This document shows positions 27,278-36,826 of a stretch of DNA of 64,000 bases, in pieces. The stretch comes from Vibrio mytili. GTDB lineage: Bacteria > Pseudomonadota > Gammaproteobacteria > Enterobacterales > Vibrionaceae. A program made the translations under genes and the position numbers. The stretch lies in NCBI RefSeq assembly GCF_000830505.1, contig NZ_JXOK01000022.1:1-64000 (forward strand), in the 5' to 3' direction. The notes under the pieces were generated by a model, which worked only from the letters and a program-made list of their open reading frames with translations, was not told where the DNA came from and ran no database searches. Numbering within the stretch: position 1 is the stretch's first letter; each line of letters starts with the position of its first letter.

Positions 27278-28288
27278 TTAGTCTCCTAGTGTCGCTACCA
27301 TGATTGCTTTGATGGTGTGCATGCGGTTTTCTGCTTCATCGAAGACGATAGAGTGTTTAGACTCGACCACTTCATCCGTCACTTCGACACCATCTTTTAG
27401 TTGTGGGTATTCTTGTGCAAGTTGCTTACCAACCGTAGTGTCTTCACCATGGAAAGCAGGTAGACAATGCATGAATTTTACATGCGGGTTACCGGTTGCT
27501 TTTAGCATGTCCATGTTGACTTGGTAAGGCATCATCAGGTTGATACGCTCTGCCCATGCTTCTTTTGCTTCGCCCATGGATACCCAAACATCGGTGTAAA
27601 GGTAGTCACAACCTTGAATGCCTTCTTGCACGTCTTCGGTCAGGGTGATTTTTGCACCGGTTTCTTCGGCAATATCCAGACATTGTGCGACAAGAGACTC
27701 TTCTGGCCAGAAGGATTTTGGCGCAACAAGGCGAATGTCCATGCCCATTTTCGCAGCTCCCACCATGAGTGAGTTACCCATATTGTTGCGTGCATCACCT
27801 AGGTAAGCGAACTTCATTTCATGCAGTTGTTTACCACGGCCGTGCTCCATCATAGTAAGGAAATCCGCCAAGATTTGCGTTGGGTGGAATTCATCAGTTA
27901 GACCGTTCCAAACAGGCACGCCAGCGTATGCGCCAAGCTCTTCAACGATCTCTTGACCAAAACCTCGATACTCAATGCCATCGTACATGCGACCTAGAAC
28001 GCGAGCGGTGTCTTTCATTGACTCTTTGTGACCAATTTGAGAGCCTGATGGGCCTAAGTAAGAAACTTGAGCACCTTGGTCAAACGCGGCAACTTCAAAT
28101 GCGCAGCGAGTACGAGTTGAGGTTTTCTCGAAAATCAGAGCAATGTTTTTGCCTTTTAGGCGAGGTTGCTCATAACCATTGTATTTCGCTTTTTTCAGTT
28201 CCACTGAAAGATCAAGCAAGTGTTGAATTTCACGTGGAGTAAAGTCTAATAGTTTTAGGAAGTTGCGGTTACGTAGATTGAAAGCCAT
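27278..28288 (-). CDS. arcB: Ornithine carbamoyltransferase (catabolic, deiminase pathway)
   Basis: Interconverts ornithine plus carbamoyl phosphate and citrulline plus phosphate. I start at [21 protein letters not shown] (28288, after AAGGAAAAC), 336 residues. Motifs: [16 protein letters not shown] for carbamoyl phosphate, [38 protein letters not shown] and the C-terminal region [20 protein letters not shown]. Sequence alone does not separate anabolic from catabolic OTCase; the position directly behind arcA and arcC argues for phosphorolysis of citrulline. A nested hairpin lies between arcC and this gene. Confidence 0.93.
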   Translation of the reverse strand: MAFNLRNRNFLKLLDFTPREIQHLLDLSVELKKAKYNGYEQPRLKGKNIALIFEKTSTRTRCAFEVAAFDQGAQVSYLGPSGSQIGHKESMKDTARVLGRMYDGIEYRGFGQEIVEELGAYAGVPVWNGLTDEFHPTQILADFLTMMEHGRGKQLHEMKFAYLGDARNNMGNSLMVGAAKMGMDIRLVAPKSFWPEESLVAQCLDIAEETGAKITLTEDVQEGIQGCDYLYTDVWVSMGEAKEAWAERINLMMPYQVNMDMLKATGNPHVKFMHCLPAFHGEDTTVGKQLAQEYPQLKDGVEVTDEVVESKHSIVFDEAENRMHTIKAIMVATLGD

Positions 28289-28311
28289 GATGTTTTCCTT
28301 CTTATCGTTTA

Positions 28312-28366
28312 GCGCTTTCCTGAGTGCAGGGTAAACTGATTTCAAAGTAAATCAGCAAGAAAGCGC
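28312..28366 (-). other. Nested stem-loop in the arcC-arcB spacer
   Basis: Perfect outer arms GCGCTTTC (28312-28319) and GAAAGCGC (28359-28366) and perfect inner arms CTGATTT (28336-28342) and AAATCAG (28349-28355) lie 24 bases before the arcB start. There is no T run. It may be an mRNA processing or stabilising structure that sets arcB level relative to arcAC, or sequester part of the leader; untested. Confidence 0.55.
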
Positions 28367-28419
28367 ATGAAATTAGTCAGTGATTTGGTTTGGTTATGTC
28401 CGTTATCAGGCATAACCTG

Positions 28420-28495
28420 AATATTGATGTTCGTCTTTAAGCTTGCTGTTCGCTTCTAAGCTTGTTGTTAGTCTTTAAGGATGTTGGTGCCTGCT
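28420..28495. repeat. 19-bp tandem repeat over the 3' end of arcC
   Basis: Units of 19 bases start at 28420, 28439 and 28458, with a weaker fourth at 28477 that lies inside the arcC coding sequence. Units share the frame AA-NNNTGNTGTT-NGTCTTT (plus strand). The stop codon of arcC lies in the 28458 unit. The array appears to have spread outward from the end of the gene. Confidence 0.7.
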
Positions 28496-29379
28496 GTGCC
28501 GCGTAGGATCTGCAAGCCGTCTTCTAGAGAGCCAATGCCAACCACTTTTCCACCTTGTTTGATGAACTCGCATGACGCTTCGATTTTTGGTCCCATCGAA
28601 CCTTCGTCAAATTGGTATTGTGCGAGCTCCGACGGCGTTGTACTGCGCAGTGCATGTTGAGTCGGTTGACCCCAGTCTAAGTAAACCGCATCCGCGTCTG
28701 TCAGGATAAGCAGTGCTTCGGCATCGATTTGTTTGGCTAGGAACGCCGCTGACATGTCTTTGTCGATCACGGCTTCTACACCCACTAGCTTGCCATTTTC
28801 ACGCTTGACGGGAATGCCGCCACCGCCCGTACAAATCACCAAGTGACCTTCGTCGATGAGCTTAGTGATGGCTTCATGCTCGATGATGCCTGTTGGTTGT
28901 GGACTAGGCACAACGCGACGGAAGTGCTTGCCATCTGGTTTAATGACCCAATGGTATTTTTCAGCCATTTCACGTGCTTCTGCTTCTTCGTACACCGGAC
29001 CAATGGGTTTGGTTGGGTCGATAAATGCAGGGTCTTTTGGATCGACCGTCATTTGTGTCAGCATGCAAGTCACGTTGACATTCGGTAACTGGTTTTTGAA
29101 CTCTTGCATTAGCATGTAACCGATCATGCCTTGCGTTTCGCTACCTAGAACGTCCAATGGGTATGGTGCGACTTTTTTGTACTCTAAACCTTGCAAGGCA
29201 AGAAGGCCGACTTGTGGACCGTTACCGTGAACCAAAACCACGTTGTACTCTTGTGCGATCTCGGAAATGGTTTTGACAGCAACTTCAATATTTTGGCGTT
29301 GAACGTCCGCTTCTAATGGCTGACCGCGACGAAGTAGGGCATTTCCACCAAGTGCTACGACTACTGTTTGTTTTTTCAT
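28468..29379 (-). CDS. arcC: Carbamate kinase
   Basis: Last step of the arginine deiminase pathway: carbamoyl phosphate plus ADP to ATP, CO2 and ammonia. 303 residues of the amino-acid kinase fold: VVALGGNALLRRGQP at the N-terminus, VLVHGNGPQVGLLALQG, the DVLGSETQGMIGYML segment, VICTGGGGIPV, DKDMSAAFLAKQI and GSMGPKIEASCEF near the C-terminus. It lies 62 bases behind arcA and 180 before arcB on the same strand. The 3' end overlaps a 19-bp repeat array. Confidence 0.97.
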   Translation of the reverse strand: MKKQTVVVALGGNALLRRGQPLEADVQRQNIEVAVKTISEIAQEYNVVLVHGNGPQVGLLALQGLEYKKVAPYPLDVLGSETQGMIGYMLMQEFKNQLPNVNVTCMLTQMTVDPKDPAFIDPTKPIGPVYEEAEAREMAEKYHWVIKPDGKHFRRVVPSPQPTGIIEHEAITKLIDEGHLVICTGGGGIPVKRENGKLVGVEAVIDKDMSAAFLAKQIDAEALLILTDADAVYLDWGQPTQHALRSTTPSELAQYQFDEGSMGPKIEASCEFIKQGGKVVGIGSLEDGLQILRGTAGTNILKD

Positions 29380-29441
29380 TATTCTTATCTCTCAGCTGGG
29401 AGGCAGAAGTCTCAGGCACTTCTGCCTCTGTTCGTCACAAT

Positions 29442-30665
29442 TTAGATACCATCACGTTCAATTGGGCAGCTCATACAGCGCGCACCACCACGACCACGAC
29501 CAAGCTCATCACCAGGAATTGGCAGTACCGTAATACCGGCTTTGTCGTATTTTTCGTTGGTGTACGTGTTACCTTCATAACCGATAACGACACCTGGTTT
29601 TACAGTGAGAACGTTGTTGGCATCATTCCACTGCTCACGCTCGGCATGGAAGTTATCACCACCGGTTGTGATGAGGTTGAGCTGGTCGACGCCTAGTGCT
29701 TTTTCGATTGCGTGAACAAAGTAGCCTTCTTCTTTTACGTTGACCGCGCCAGAGTTATCACCAGTTAGGCTCCAGCATTTCACGTCTTTACGCACCACTT
29801 CAGGGTAAACCGAGAAGGTATCTTCACGCATGTGAGTCATTACGGTATCCAAGTGCATGCATGAGCGGTGTTTTGGTAGCTCCATGGCAATCACTTGTTT
29901 TGCTTGACCATGTTTGAATAGGTTCGATGCTAGATGTTCCACACCTTGAGCCGTCGTACGTTCAGACATACCGATAAGCACCGCGCCTTTACCAATAACC
30001 AGTACATCGCCGCCTTCAATGGTGGAGTTGTCGTAGTTAATGTTTTCGTCATTGCCAAAGTACTTGACGAAGTCTTGGCCTGCGAAAGTTGGGTGCCAGC
30101 GGTAGATGGCGCGAACGTGGTTGGTTTCACGTTGACGAGCGGGTTTCGCCATTGGGTTGATAGACACGCCACCGTAAACCCAGCAAGAAGTATCACGTGT
30201 AAATAGGTGGTTAGGGAGCGGCTCAATAATGAAGTCGCATGGTGAGTGCATGCCTTGCATCATTGAAGAGGATTGCATTGGCATTTCGCCAAATGCAAGA
30301 CCACCGGTTAGGATTTTGGCTAACTCAAGATTTGGTAAATCGCCTAAGTAGCAACGCACGTCATTGGCGAACGTTTTGCCTAAACGATATTCCGAAACTT
30401 GAGTATTCAGCAGCCAATCTTTTGCTTCTGGAACCGCAAGCGTATCAGCTAGCAAATCTGTGAGAAGCAGCACTTCGACACCTTGGTCACGTAGAGTTTG
30501 AGTGAACACGTCGTGTTCTTTACCTGCACGCTCTACCGCAAGCACGTCATCAAAGAGTAATTCGTGACAGTTTGAAGGAGTTAGGTGAGTGAGAGCGCGT
30601 CTTGGACGATGAACGAGAACGCGACGTAATTGACCGATTTCAGAACCTACATATAAGTTACTCAT
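29442..30665 (-). CDS. arcA: Arginine deiminase
   Basis: Hydrolyses arginine to citrulline and ammonia, opening the ATP-yielding deiminase pathway and giving acid protection. The start at 30665 ([21 protein letters not shown]) suits a GAGAG ribosome site; another ATG lies two codons upstream. 407 residues. Motifs: [12 protein letters not shown], the active-site [42 protein letters not shown], and the catalytic cysteine in [17 protein letters not shown]. It heads arcA-arcC-arcB, with a long regulatory region upstream. Confidence 0.98.
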   Translation of the reverse strand: MSNLYVGSEIGQLRRVLVHRPRRALTHLTPSNCHELLFDDVLAVERAGKEHDVFTQTLRDQGVEVLLLTDLLADTLAVPEAKDWLLNTQVSEYRLGKTFANDVRCYLGDLPNLELAKILTGGLAFGEMPMQSSSMMQGMHSPCDFIIEPLPNHLFTRDTSCWVYGGVSINPMAKPARQRETNHVRAIYRWHPTFAGQDFVKYFGNDENINYDNSTIEGGDVLVIGKGAVLIGMSERTTAQGVEHLASNLFKHGQAKQVIAMELPKHRSCMHLDTVMTHMREDTFSVYPEVVRKDVKCWSLTGDNSGAVNVKEEGYFVHAIEKALGVDQLNLITTGGDNFHAEREQWNDANNVLTVKPGVVIGYEGNTYTNEKYDKAGITVLPIPGDELGRGRGGARCMSCPIERDGI

Positions 30666-31212
30666 GATCATATCTCTCTATATTTTTCTATTAGTTTTAA
30701 AATAAACTAATAATTAATTTTAAGGGAACAGGAGGTGAATTAAATAAGTTAATTCGTTTCGTTGAAATTAATATTACGCCTATTTAGAGAGGAAACTCTG
30801 AGGTCAGTCACACTTCATTTTTTATGCTCAAAGCCAGTGTTTTCAAGGGTTTTAACAATATCTATTCACTTGTTGATCTCTTGTGAATTTTCTAAAAATC
30901 TGAATATTTGGGAATATTATTCAGAAAATAGACTTATGTTATGGATAAAGTGAAACTAGCAGGAAGTCTATGCATTGTAATTATATTGATATGAAGGTCA
31001 AATAGTTGGACTTATGCATTCGTATTATCTAGATAATTTATTTTACACCTCGATTTAATAAATCAATAACAAAGTTTTTGATAATAAATGAAACTTGGAT
31101 CACATTATTTACCATTGTTTGAATTAAAAAAAAAGATGAACGATTTAACATGTTTTTGTACTAAAGTGTCTTAAATTTAATAATTGTTTGTTCAGGAACT
31201 TGGTGTTGATTG

Positions 31213-31299
31213 TATACTCAAGTAACTTCCCGTTATTTATCTCAACCTGAACTCGTTGATACAGAACTGAATCCTGCACCTTGAGATCACTTGAGTATA
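31213..31299. repeat. TATACTCAAG inverted-repeat element (copy 2, long form)
   Basis: An 87-bp element bounded by perfect 11-base terminal inverted repeats TATACTCAAGT and ACTTGAGTATA. The right half contains ATCCTGCACCTTGAGATC, shared in shortened form with the element at 10603-10635. There is no coding capacity. It looks like a small non-autonomous or REP-like intergenic repeat. Confidence 0.75.
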
Positions 31300-31380
31300 T
31301 TGTCAGTATTTAAAAGGTTTTTATTATCAATAGAAAAATGTGTTTTGGATTAAGTTAATAGCAAAATGAACTTAGGATGT

Positions 31381-31540
31381 TTATTTATTCAACCGACTTA
31401 CCTCTCTGCTGATAACCTCTAGGGGCGACTCTGAATCATCAGTTAGAGTCCTCAAATAGTGAGCATTGGCGATTGCTCTAGTGGGAGAATCTAAGGCGGT
31501 TGGTATTGCTGTGGAGATAGGTATTGAAGCGTCAAAATTG
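31381..31540 (-). pseudogene. Orphan coding-like tail of unknown origin
   Basis: The minus strand reads SINFDASIPISTAIPTALD... on to LEVISREVSRLNK and a stop at 31381. The composition is protein-like (few repeats, ordinary charge mix) but I recognise no family. The open frame continues upstream through a clear terminator and into the opposite phase of the next gene, so only this 3' part could have been coding, without a start codon of its own. It may be a decayed gene end, or chance. Confidence 0.3.
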
Positions 31541-31555
31541 ATCGACAATGACAGC

Positions 31556-31587
31556 AAAATAAAAAAGCCGCACAAGGCGGCTTTTGA
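31556..31587 (-). terminator. Terminator of the YfcC/ArcD-like gene
   Basis: Minus strand: AAGCCGCCTTGTGCGGCTT hairpin followed by TTTTATTTT, 27 bases past the stop at 31614. It separates the carrier gene from arcA. Confidence 0.88.
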
Positions 31588-31613
31588 AAGGAAAGGGTGT
31601 ACGGTGACAAATA

Positions 31614-33062
31614 TTACAGTAGAGCACCTACGCTGAGTACAGCGACACAGAACAGTAATAGAATGCCAAGTAATGGTGCGACCCATTTTACGTAGCGTAC
31701 ATAAGGAACCCGTGCGATAGCGAGACCACCCATGACCACGGCAGACGTTGGTGTCACTAAGTTAACCAACCCAGAAGCGGATTGATACGCGGTGACAACA
31801 AGGTCACGACCAACACCAGCAAAGTCAGCTAGAGGCGCCATGATTGGCATGGTCAATACCGCTAAACCGGAGCTTGAAGGGACTAGGAATGACAGTAAAA
31901 CCTCAAGTAAAAACATAACGTTAATGAATATTATTGAGGATAGTCCTGTCACCATTTGCTCAGCGGAAAACAGAATGGTATCGGTGATCATACCGCGATC
32001 CATCACCACTACGATACCTCGCGCGATACCAATGATCAGGGCGACGCCAAGTAGGTCGCGAGCACCATCAATAAAGCTTGAAGTAAACTCTTCTTCACTC
32101 ATTCGAGCCACGAAACCAATGATAATAGTTGATGCTAAGAACATGGCAGAGATCTCCGCCATCCACCAGCCCGCTACGGAGACACCGTAAATCATCACAC
32201 CGAAAGAAGCGGCAAAGATAGCTAAAATCAGCTTGCGAGTCCCTGTGAACTCAAGCTTTTCACCCGTTTGGTTGCCCAAAAAGTGCGCTTTGTTTTCTTC
32301 GTATTTGTCGTAAACGATAGATTTAGTTTGGTCTTTGCGCACCATGCGAGCATAACGCATCACATAAGCTACACAGATAACCCAGCCAATAAGCAGAGCC
32401 ACAACACGTAACACGATACCATCAGTGAATGGAATCCCCGCTGCGTTTGCCGCAATGACGGTAGCAAATGGGTTGATAGTTGAGCCTAGAGTACCGATAC
32501 CGGCACCAAGCAATACTGTTGCTGCTGCGACTAATGGGTCAAAGCGCGCTGCCATCATCACAGGGACAAGTAAGGTGTAGAATGGGAGAGATTCTTCCGC
32601 CATACCATAAACCGTCCCCCCTGCGGCAAAGAGGGCCATTAGGATCGGAATCATCATTTCCTCACGCCCTTCCAATCGATGGGTAACTCGCTCGATACCC
32701 GCATCAATCGCTCCTGTTTTGGTGACCAAGCCAAGGAAGCCGCCAATCACTAGGATAAACAAGGAAACGTCGATAGCGGCTGCTTCGTAACTGTTGTGGT
32801 CATAGAAACCGTCGATAGGTGCAAGCAGTACATCAACAATGCCTTGAGGATTGCCTTCAACAGAGTGGTAAGTACCCGTAACAGGGACCTCGCGGCCTAA
32901 GTCTGGGTTCATTTCACGATCGTATTGACCCGCAGGAACAATCCATGTCAATAACGCAACCATTGCGATAAGAATGAATAAAATGGTGTAAGCAGATGGA
33001 AACTTAAAATTGGCAAAGAAGCCGCTTTTCTTTTCTTCATGAGGTACAGTTTGTGCAGTCAT
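31614..33062 (-). CDS. YfcC/ArcD-like membrane carrier, probable arginine-ornithine exchanger
   Basis: A 482-residue polytopic inner-membrane protein of the DcuC/YfcC superfamily (ion transporter type). The N-terminus is SAYTILFILIAMVALLTWIVPAGQYDR; SLFILVIGGFLGLVTKTGAIDAGI, GTVYGMAEESLPFYTLLVPVMMA, GIGTLGSTINPFATVIAA and FLVPSSSGLAVLTMPIMAPLAD are characteristic. About twelve membrane segments, with a cytosolic loop near 235-265. Family members in deiminase clusters exchange arginine for ornithine. Its place upstream of arcACB on the same strand supports that job by context; other amino-acid or dicarboxylate substrates are not excluded. Confidence 0.75.
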   Translation of the reverse strand: MTAQTVPHEEKKSGFFANFKFPSAYTILFILIAMVALLTWIVPAGQYDREMNPDLGREVPVTGTYHSVEGNPQGIVDVLLAPIDGFYDHNSYEAAAIDVSLFILVIGGFLGLVTKTGAIDAGIERVTHRLEGREEMMIPILMALFAAGGTVYGMAEESLPFYTLLVPVMMAARFDPLVAAATVLLGAGIGTLGSTINPFATVIAANAAGIPFTDGIVLRVVALLIGWVICVAYVMRYARMVRKDQTKSIVYDKYEENKAHFLGNQTGEKLEFTGTRKLILAIFAASFGVMIYGVSVAGWWMAEISAMFLASTIIIGFVARMSEEEFTSSFIDGARDLLGVALIIGIARGIVVVMDRGMITDTILFSAEQMVTGLSSIIFINVMFLLEVLLSFLVPSSSGLAVLTMPIMAPLADFAGVGRDLVVTAYQSASGLVNLVTPTSAVVMGGLAIARVPYVRYVKWVAPLLGILLLFCVAVLSVGALL

Positions 33063-33463
33063 AGTGCTCTCCTTACTTTTATTTATTCATTAATAAATAA
33101 AAGTTAATCAGGGACTAATAATATTAATTAAGTTATTGGATTAAATTGAGTGTTTTATTTGTTTTTGTTTCTGTTATTTATCTCTATTTTAAATTTATAA
33201 ACAACATCGGACTTTGGGGATCTTCACAAAATGAGTGGACTTATTATTGGTGATGAATATGTCGGAATAGCGTCGAGGTTATTTGGTTGGTAATAGCGGA
33301 TTTCTATGCTTTTCTTATTTTTGAGTGTTAACCAGTAACGGCTCTTACTTATCATTTGAATAAAATCATGGAATTTTATTCATTCCGCTCGATTTTAATG
33401 CAAGATTGATTTTCTAACTTAATATTGATGTAAATCAAAAACGTGTTTTTAGTTTTCTTGAGC
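33063..33463. other. Intergenic region between dcuA and the carrier gene
   Basis: About 400 AT-rich bases after the dcuA terminator, with no gene. It should hold the promoter of the YfcC/ArcD-like gene and contains a perfect FNR-type box at 33425-33438. Confidence 0.6.
33425..33438. promoter_or_regulatory. FNR-type box
   Basis: TTGAT-GTAA-ATCAA matches the FNR consensus perfectly. It is about 360 bases upstream of the carrier start codon, which would need a long leader or an activator at a distance; otherwise it acts as part of a wider anaerobic control region between dcuA and the arc genes. Confidence 0.6.
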
Positions 33464-33492
33464 AAATAAAAAAAGAGAGCCTAAGCTCTCTT
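33464..33492 (-). terminator. Terminator of dcuA
   Basis: Minus strand: AGAGAGC/GCTCTCT stem with a 4-base loop followed by TTTTTTTATTT, 25 bases past the dcuA stop. Confidence 0.9.
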
Positions 33493-33516
33493 CTCGTAGA
33501 CATGCCATTGCCATAT

Positions 33517-34827
33517 TTAGTGGATCAATACTCCACCAAATGCGAAGCCGAGTGCCACGGCAGAAGTAATGGTCGCAACTCCTGGTAAGAAGAACGGGTG
33601 ATTAAATACATACTTACCAATACGTGTTGAACCAGTATCGTCCATTTCGACTGCGGCCAACAGCGTTGGGTAGGTTGGTAATACGAACAAAGCGCTGACA
33701 GCAGCAAAAGATGCCACCGCGGTCAGTGGCGCTACGCCAATCGCTAAAGCGGCGGGCATTAATGCAACGGTTGTCGCACCTTGAGAGTAAAGCAGCATTG
33801 ATGCAAAGAACAGCACCATTGCCAGCATCCAAGGGTAGTCAGCCAGTAGTGCTCCAGCCATCTCTTTGATGCCGTCAACGTGTGCGTTTACAAACGTTGA
33901 GCCTAACCAGGCAACTCCCAGTACACACACACAAGCCGTCATACCTGAACGGAATGTGGCAGCGCTAGGAATTTTGTCAGCATCAATCTTACAGCTCATG
34001 ACGATTGCCGCCGCCGCCGCCAGCATCACGGTCATGATCGCTTCATTTCGGCCGAGAGCTGGGTTCTCAATCAGTCCTACCGAACCAGAAATCGCCGCTG
34101 CGTAACACACCACAAAGGCAATCGCGCCCAAGAAGATAAAGGTTGCTTTTTTCGCGGTTGGCAGGATATCACGTTGCTTATCGGTATTTAGCTTAATCAA
34201 TCCTTTTTCTAAACGCTGTTGGTATTCCGGATCGTCTTTTAACTCTTTGCCCATAAAGTTCGCCACAAATGCGCCGACCATACAAGCAATAAAGGTGGTT
34301 GGGATACACACTGCCAGTAAGGTTAAATAATCTACTCCAAATGGCGCCAGCATGGCAGCAAAGGCAACCACAGCTGCTGAAATTGGCGATGCTGTAATCG
34401 CAATTTGTGATGCCACAACAGCGATAGACAATGGACGTGAAGGACGAACACCTTGGCCCTTTGCCACCTCAGCAATGACGGGCAAAGTGGAAAATGCAGT
34501 ATGTCCGGTGCCTGCCATTAATGTCATGAAGAAGGTCACGATAGGAGCGTAAAAAGTGATGCGCTCAGGGTGCTTACGTAAAAAGTTTTCCGCGACTTGT
34601 ACCATCCAGTCCAATCCTCCAGCGACCTGCATTGCTGCAATCGCGGTGATCACGGACATGATGATCAAAATCACATCAACTGGAATGTAAGTTTGGCTTG
34701 TGGGTACTCCTAATACTAAAGATAGGGCGATGACACCTGCGCCACCAGCGAGACCAATACCGATGCCACCGATTCTTGCTCCCAAGTAAATGAAGAGCAG
34801 AACAACAAATAGTTCGACGACCACCAT
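33517..34827 (-). CDS. dcuA: Anaerobic C4-dicarboxylate transporter DcuA
   Basis: Inner-membrane exchanger for aspartate, fumarate and succinate. 436 residues with ten or more hydrophobic segments. Dcu-family features: LFIYLGARIGGIGIGLAGGAGV, the IIMSVITAIAAMQVAGGLDW segment, TLMAGTGHTAFSTLPVIAEVA, ASQIAITASPISAAVV and SALFVLPTYPTLLAAVEMDDTGSTRIGKY. It follows aspA by 140 bases, with a terminator between, so readthrough or a separate promoter is needed. Together they import aspartate, deaminate it to fumarate for fumarate respiration, and export succinate. Confidence 0.95.
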   Translation of the reverse strand: MVVVELFVVLLFIYLGARIGGIGIGLAGGAGVIALSLVLGVPTSQTYIPVDVILIIMSVITAIAAMQVAGGLDWMVQVAENFLRKHPERITFYAPIVTFFMTLMAGTGHTAFSTLPVIAEVAKGQGVRPSRPLSIAVVASQIAITASPISAAVVAFAAMLAPFGVDYLTLLAVCIPTTFIACMVGAFVANFMGKELKDDPEYQQRLEKGLIKLNTDKQRDILPTAKKATFIFLGAIAFVVCYAAAISGSVGLIENPALGRNEAIMTVMLAAAAAIVMSCKIDADKIPSAATFRSGMTACVCVLGVAWLGSTFVNAHVDGIKEMAGALLADYPWMLAMVLFFASMLLYSQGATTVALMPAALAIGVAPLTAVASFAAVSALFVLPTYPTLLAAVEMDDTGSTRIGKYVFNHPFFLPGVATITSAVALGFAFGGVLIH

Positions 34828-34930
34828 GATTATTACCTCTTTTGATTATTTATAGATATATGATTATTTTTATATACAGCCATAGAAATATGAGCCGACA
34901 ATTTGAAGCTCAAAAGGAATGTTTTAATTG

Positions 34931-34954
34931 AAAAAGGGGCCAAATGGCCCCTTG
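34931..34954 (-). terminator. Terminator between aspA and dcuA
   Basis: Minus strand AAGGGGCCA/TGGCCCCTT stem followed by TTTTC, placed 14 bases beyond the aspA stop. It probably sets a lower dcuA level. Confidence 0.85.
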
Positions 34955-34967
34955 TTAAGCAAGTTGG

Positions 34968-36419
34968 TTATTCGTAACGTTTTGCTTTATAGGTTGGATG
35001 CATGAAGTTTTCTACGGACAAGATTTCGTCGAGCTCTTCAGCGGTCAGCAAACCACGTTCGAGAACAACTTCACGTACGCTCTTACCTGTTTCAGCACAC
35101 ACTTTACCCACGATGTCACCCTCGTGATGACCAATGTATGGATTAAGGTAAGTAACGATACCGATAGAGTTGTAAACGTAGTTCTCACAAACTTCTTTGT
35201 TTACTGTGATGCCATCAATACACTTATCACGCAGATTGACACACGCATTTTGCAGTAAAGAGATGGACTCGAATATGCTTTGCGCAATCACCGGTTCCAT
35301 CACGTTTAGCTGGAGCTGACCGCCTTCTGCCGCGAATGATACCGTGTTGTCGTTACCTAGCACTTTGAAGCACACTTGGTTGACGACTTCAGGGATTACT
35401 GGGTTAACTTTTGCCGGCATGATTGATGAGCCAGCTTGCATCTCTGGTAGGTTCAATTCGTTGAGGCCAGCACGTGGGCCAGAAGAAAGTAAACGTAGGT
35501 CGTTACAGATTTTCGACAATTTCACCGCAAGGCGTTTTAACGCACCGTGTGTCATCACGTAGGCACCACAGTCAGAAGTGGCTTCGATGAGATCTTCAGC
35601 TGCGACCACATCCAGACCCGTAACCTCAGCAAGATGTTTTACAGAAAGCGCTTGGTACCCCGTTGGTGTATTCAGACCAGTACCGATTGCAGTTGCGCCC
35701 AAGTTGATCTCTAGTAGCAGTTTCGATGTGTACTCTAGGGCACGAATTTCTTCATTTAATGTCACCGCCCAAGCGTGGAACTCTTGTCCCACGGTCATTG
35801 GAACTGCGTCTTGTAGCTGGGTACGACCCATTTTTAATACATCTTTGAATTCAACGGCTTTGAGCTCAAAAGCGCCTTTCAGATACTCAATGGCTTCAAT
35901 GAGCTTACTTACACTGTTGTATACCGCGATACGGAAACCCGTTGGGTATGCACAGTTCGTAGATTGGCTTTTATTAACGTGGTCATTTGGGTTAATGAAT
36001 TCGTACTGGCCTTTCTCTTTGCCCATTAGTTCAAGGGCAAGGTTGGCAATGACTTCATTGGTATTCATATTTACCGAAGTGCCTGCACCACCTTGGAATA
36101 CGTCAGATGGGAACTGATCCATGCATTTGCCAGTATTTAGGATGACATCACACGCTTGGATGATGTAGTTCGCCACATCTTTGGGAATAGCGCCTAACTC
36201 TTTGTTTGCCAAAGCGGCTGCTTTTTTTGTCATGATCATACCGCGAACAAATTCCGGTACGTCTGAGATGGTGACATTTGATATGTTAAAGTTTTCGATT
36301 GCGCGCAGAGTATGAATACCGTAGTACGCATCGGCCGGGACATGACGTTGACCTAATAGATCTTCTTCAATACGAGTGGCTGGGGCGACGGCCTTTGGTG
36401 CATCAGAGAGGGTAGCCAT
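34968..36419 (-). CDS. aspA: Aspartate ammonia-lyase
   Basis: Reversible deamination of L-aspartate to fumarate and ammonia. 483 residues of the fumarase/aspartase superfamily: [26 protein letters not shown] at the N-terminus, [51 protein letters not shown], and the signature [15 protein letters not shown] (Ala where fumarase has Gly). The YYGIHT and [11 protein letters not shown] motifs separate it from fumC at 15.5-16.8 kb. It feeds fumarate to the frd enzyme found at 51-54 kb. Confidence 0.97.
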   Translation of the reverse strand: MATLSDAPKAVAPATRIEEDLLGQRHVPADAYYGIHTLRAIENFNISNVTISDVPEFVRGMIMTKKAAALANKELGAIPKDVANYIIQACDVILNTGKCMDQFPSDVFQGGAGTSVNMNTNEVIANLALELMGKEKGQYEFINPNDHVNKSQSTNCAYPTGFRIAVYNSVSKLIEAIEYLKGAFELKAVEFKDVLKMGRTQLQDAVPMTVGQEFHAWAVTLNEEIRALEYTSKLLLEINLGATAIGTGLNTPTGYQALSVKHLAEVTGLDVVAAEDLIEATSDCGAYVMTHGALKRLAVKLSKICNDLRLLSSGPRAGLNELNLPEMQAGSSIMPAKVNPVIPEVVNQVCFKVLGNDNTVSFAAEGGQLQLNVMEPVIAQSIFESISLLQNACVNLRDKCIDGITVNKEVCENYVYNSIGIVTYLNPYIGHHEGDIVGKVCAETGKSVREVVLERGLLTAEELDEILSVENFMHPTYKAKRYE

Positions 36420-36826
36420 AGTAGGATCCTTAGATGATAGTTCTAATATAAATTCGTTTATTAGCCACTTCTGTATTTAAGAATCCATTCATCAGAATTT
36501 GGGGCTGGAAAATCCGTCCTGACTTAAGCGCTAATCATACTTCACCCTATTTTTAAAAACAGTAACTAGCTCACCTTTTTCACTTTTATTTCGTCAAGAG
36601 TTTGCAAAGTGTGAATAGGTTATGAATAGGCGCATGGGTGCATGCTCTAATGAGGTACTTGTCATGCCATCAATGTTTTATTTTTGAGAAAATTCATCGG
36701 TCGGTCGAGTCATAAAATGAGACGTGTTTGAATGAAGAAAGGGAGGTTGAACACGACTTTTTACAACGATTCGTTTGAGCTTAGTGAGCGTTTACCATTA
36801 CACTGAAATTAAACAAAGGAGGGCGT
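36420..36826. other. Divergent region between aspA and fxsA
   Basis: 407 bases with no gene. It must carry both promoters. I looked for FNR and CRP sites and found only halves (for example AAAGTGTGAATAGG near 36607). Confidence 0.5.

Larger units (their letters stand above)
30666..31555. other. Long gene-free region upstream of arcA
   Basis: About 890 AT-rich bases with no supported gene. It holds a 22-bp palindrome with ATTAGTTT/AAACTAAT arms at 30690-30711, just before arcA; an imperfect repeat CTGAATATT...AATATTATTCAG at 30900-30924 that resembles ArgR half-sites; a perfect ATTATCTAGATAAT palindrome near 31025; and a TATACTCAAG element at 31213-31299. A coding-like tail reads on the minus strand at 31381-31540. 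The size suggests several regulators act on arcA. Confidence 0.55.

Noticed and set aside
28468..33062. Genomic-island origin for the arginine deiminase genes
   Set aside because: No integrase, tRNA, direct repeats or clear composition change at the borders; the neighbouring genes are ordinary chromosomal ones.
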